From assembly GCA_022776785.1 (NCBI GenBank), contig JALFHA010000125.1, forward strand, positions 1-14,334: DNA of 14,334 bases, given 5' to 3'. Shown piece after piece: positions 13,064-14,334 of this stretch. The notes beneath the pieces are model-generated. The model searched no databases. It saw only the letters and a list, made by a program, of their open reading frames with translations, and had not been told where the DNA came from. This DNA is from Clostridiales bacterium. GTDB taxonomy: Bacteria; Bacillota; Clostridia; Christensenellales; Aristaeellaceae. The stretch's first letter is position 1, and each line of letters begins with the position of its first letter. A program made the translations under genes and the position numbers.

Positions 13064-13873
13064 TTACTTGCGTACCTCGAGGTACTCCTGATACACCTGG
13101 CTCCAGATATGGTTCTTGAGCTCCATAAATTCGGGGGTCATCTTGGTCTCCTGCGTGCGCGGATACGGGATGTTGATGTCCACGATGTCCTTGATGCGGC
13201 CGGGGCGCGCGCTCATGATGATGACGCGCTGCGCAAGGATGATAGCCTCCTCCACGTCGTGGGTGATGAAGAAGCAGGTCTTGCGCTTTTTCTCCCATGT
13301 TTCCAGCAGCTCGGTCTGCAGCTGGGTGCGGGTCTGCGCGTCGAGCGCGCCGAAGGGCTCGTCCATCAGCAGCACCTCAGGCTCGGCGGCGTAGGCGCGG
13401 GCGATGGCGACTCGCTGCTTCATGCCGCCGGAGAGCTCCTTGGGGTAGTGGTCGGCGAACTTGGAGAGCTGCACCATTTCCAGGTACTTCATAGCCTCCT
13501 CCTCGGCGGCCTTGCCCTTGACGCCGCGCATCTCCAGCGCGAACATGACGTTCTTCTTGACCGTCAGCCACGGGAACAGGGCGTACTGCTGGAAGACGAC
13601 GCCGCGCTCGGTGCCGGTGCCGGTGACCTCCTTGCCGTCGCAGTAGACCTTGCCGCTGCTGGGCTCGCTCAGGCCGGCGATGATGTTGAGCAGCGTGCTC
13701 TTGCCGCAGCCGGAGGGGCCGACGACGCAGATGAACTCGTTGTCATGAATGTCGAGATTGACGCCGTTGAGGGCGACCATTTCCCCGTTCCGGGTATTAA
13801 AGACCTTGCGCACGTTGTCGATGCGCACCCTGACGTTATTATTATTCGTCAGATTTCCCGCTTCTCCTGCCAC
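13064..13873 (-). CDS. ABC transporter ATPase, nitrate/sulfonate/taurine type
   Basis: A 269-residue ATP-binding subunit with Walker A GPSGCGKST (52-60), Q-loop VFQQ (93-96), signature LSGGMKQR (147-154), Walker B VLLMDEP (167-173, Glu172) and H-loop ITHD (His205). The sequence is closest in style to SsuB/TauB/NrtD. The start is GTG at 13873, with AAAGGAGG 8 nt upstream. This overlaps the end of the permease gene by 25 nt, a typical translationally coupled order. An Asn-rich stretch (10-13) precedes the domain. The protein powers the importer formed with the permease and the binding protein 53 nt downstream. Confidence 0.95.
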   Translation of the reverse strand: MAGEAGNLTNNNNVRVRIDNVRKVFNTRNGEMVALNGVNLDIHDNEFICVVGPSGCGKSTLLNIIAGLSEPSSGKVYCDGKEVTGTGTERGVVFQQYALFPWLTVKKNVMFALEMRGVKGKAAEEEAMKYLEMVQLSKFADHYPKELSGGMKQRVAIARAYAAEPEVLLMDEPFGALDAQTRTQLQTELLETWEKKRKTCFFITHDVEEAIILAQRVIIMSARPGRIKDIVDINIPYPRTQETKMTPEFMELKNHIWSQVYQEYLEVRK

Positions 13874-14334
13874 GACGTGAGCCTCCTTTCAGCCGTTTTG
13901 ATGAGCTTTTCAATCGTGATGCCCAGAATGCCGATGATGATGATGTACAGCAGCATCGGCGCAGGCTCGAAGCTGTTGTTCAGGCTGCGGATGCGCATAC
14001 CCAGGCCGGCGGTGGCGCCGGTGGATTCCGCAGCGATGAGGGTGGTGAGCGCAACGGAGGCGCCCAGGCGGATGGCGGTGAGGATGAAGGGCAGCGTGGC
14101 CGGCGCGATGACGCGCAGGAAGATGTCCTTATCGGTAGCGCCGAGCACGCGCGCGGCCTTGATGAGCGTTTCATCGACGTTGATGACGCCCTGATAGATG
14201 GTTACGCACATGGTCAGGAAGCAGGCGATGGTGATGACGATGATCTGCGGCTTGCGGCCGACGCCCGCGGCGATAACGATCAGCGGAACGTAGGCAAGGG
14301 GCGGGATGTTGCGGATGAACTGGATCCACGGCTC
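13849..14334 (-). CDS. ABC transporter permease, SsuC/TauC type (N-terminus beyond window)
   Basis: An open frame of 161 codons runs from the right edge to a stop at 13849, so the N-terminal part is missing. Visible features: RNIPPLAYVPL near the edge, hydrophobic segments, and the cytoplasmic coupling (EAA) loop with ETLIKAARVLGATDKDIFLR followed by IAPATLPFILTAIR. The terminal membrane helix ends in a basic tail. These are marks of the BPD_transp_1 family of nitrate/sulfonate/taurine permeases. It overlaps the ATPase start by 25 nt. The internal ATG at 14211 is not the true start, because reading continues in frame with family-type sequence to the edge. Confidence 0.93.
   Translation of the reverse strand, partial: EPWIQFIRNIPPLAYVPLIVIAAGVGRKPQIIVITIACFLTMCVTIYQGVINVDETLIKAARVLGATDKDIFLRVIAPATLPFILTAIRLGASVALTTLIAAESTGATAGLGMRIRSLNNSFEPAPMLLYIIIIGILGITIEKLIKTAERRLTSWQEKREI

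Noticed and set aside
13011..13298. Upstream extension of the binding-protein frame
   Set aside because: It overlaps the ATPase gene and would bury the signal peptide. ATG 13010 has a good ribosome site.

Overview
The window looks like chromosomal DNA from an anaerobic, GC-rich Bacillota of the class Clostridia. The grounds are strong AGGAGG-type ribosome binding sites, a LexA/S24-type repressor under a consensus TTGACA-17-TATAAT promoter, a TauE/SafE permease, a clostridial-style long class II aldolase, and GC-rich hairpin repeats in the gaps. The genus cannot be read from the sequence. No rRNA, tRNA, CRISPR array, transposase or integrase was seen.

Layout. Positions 1-1490 hold a divergent regulatory pair: a partial helix-turn-helix protein on the minus strand (1-480, running off the left edge) and an S24 peptidase-type repressor on the plus strand (709-1434). 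They are separated by back-to-back promoters with three related operator-like sites. A strong terminator (1447-1490) closes the repressor gene. All other genes (1497-14334) lie on the minus strand. In transcription order they are: an ABC importer of the nitrate/sulfonate/taurine type (permease running off the right edge, ATPase, periplasmic-type binding protein); a 7-TM sensor histidine kinase; a glucose-6-phosphate isomerase-like protein; a NarL-type response regulator; a NagB-like deaminase/isomerase; NagA-like deacetylase; class II aldolase; a TIM-like isomerase; a LarA-family (nickel-pincer racemase/epimerase) protein; and a TauE/SafE exporter.

How they may work together. On paper NagA, NagB, PGI, aldolase and TIM make up a route from N-acetylglucosamine 6-phosphate to triose phosphate. 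However, four of the five differ from my recollection of the classical families at residues that hold the substrate phosphate: PGI-like loop AKNFETLE in place of S-K-[ST]-x-T-T-x-E; TIM-like YGGGL and loss of the loop-8 GG; NagB-like GPVGQYP in place of the GG[ST]P loop, plus Asn at the catalytic Asp position; and NagA His in place of the Arg of the HREPG motif. Most catalytic residues are kept. Together with a sulfonate-type importer, a LarA-like enzyme, a putative sulfite/sulfonate exporter and a dedicated two-component system, this suggests a co-regulated pathway for an unusual sugar derivative rather than housekeeping glycolysis. That reading is inference. The divergent residues come from alignment by eye and need a proper family alignment.

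Other points: sensor kinase and response regulator are separated by the PGI-like gene; two gene pairs share an identical stop-1 nt-TTG junction (kinase/PGI-like and aldolase/TIM-like); and the two largest minus-strand gaps (about 3917-4194 and 6191-6391) are filled with tandem GC-rich hairpins of the same general design, probably genomic repeat elements.
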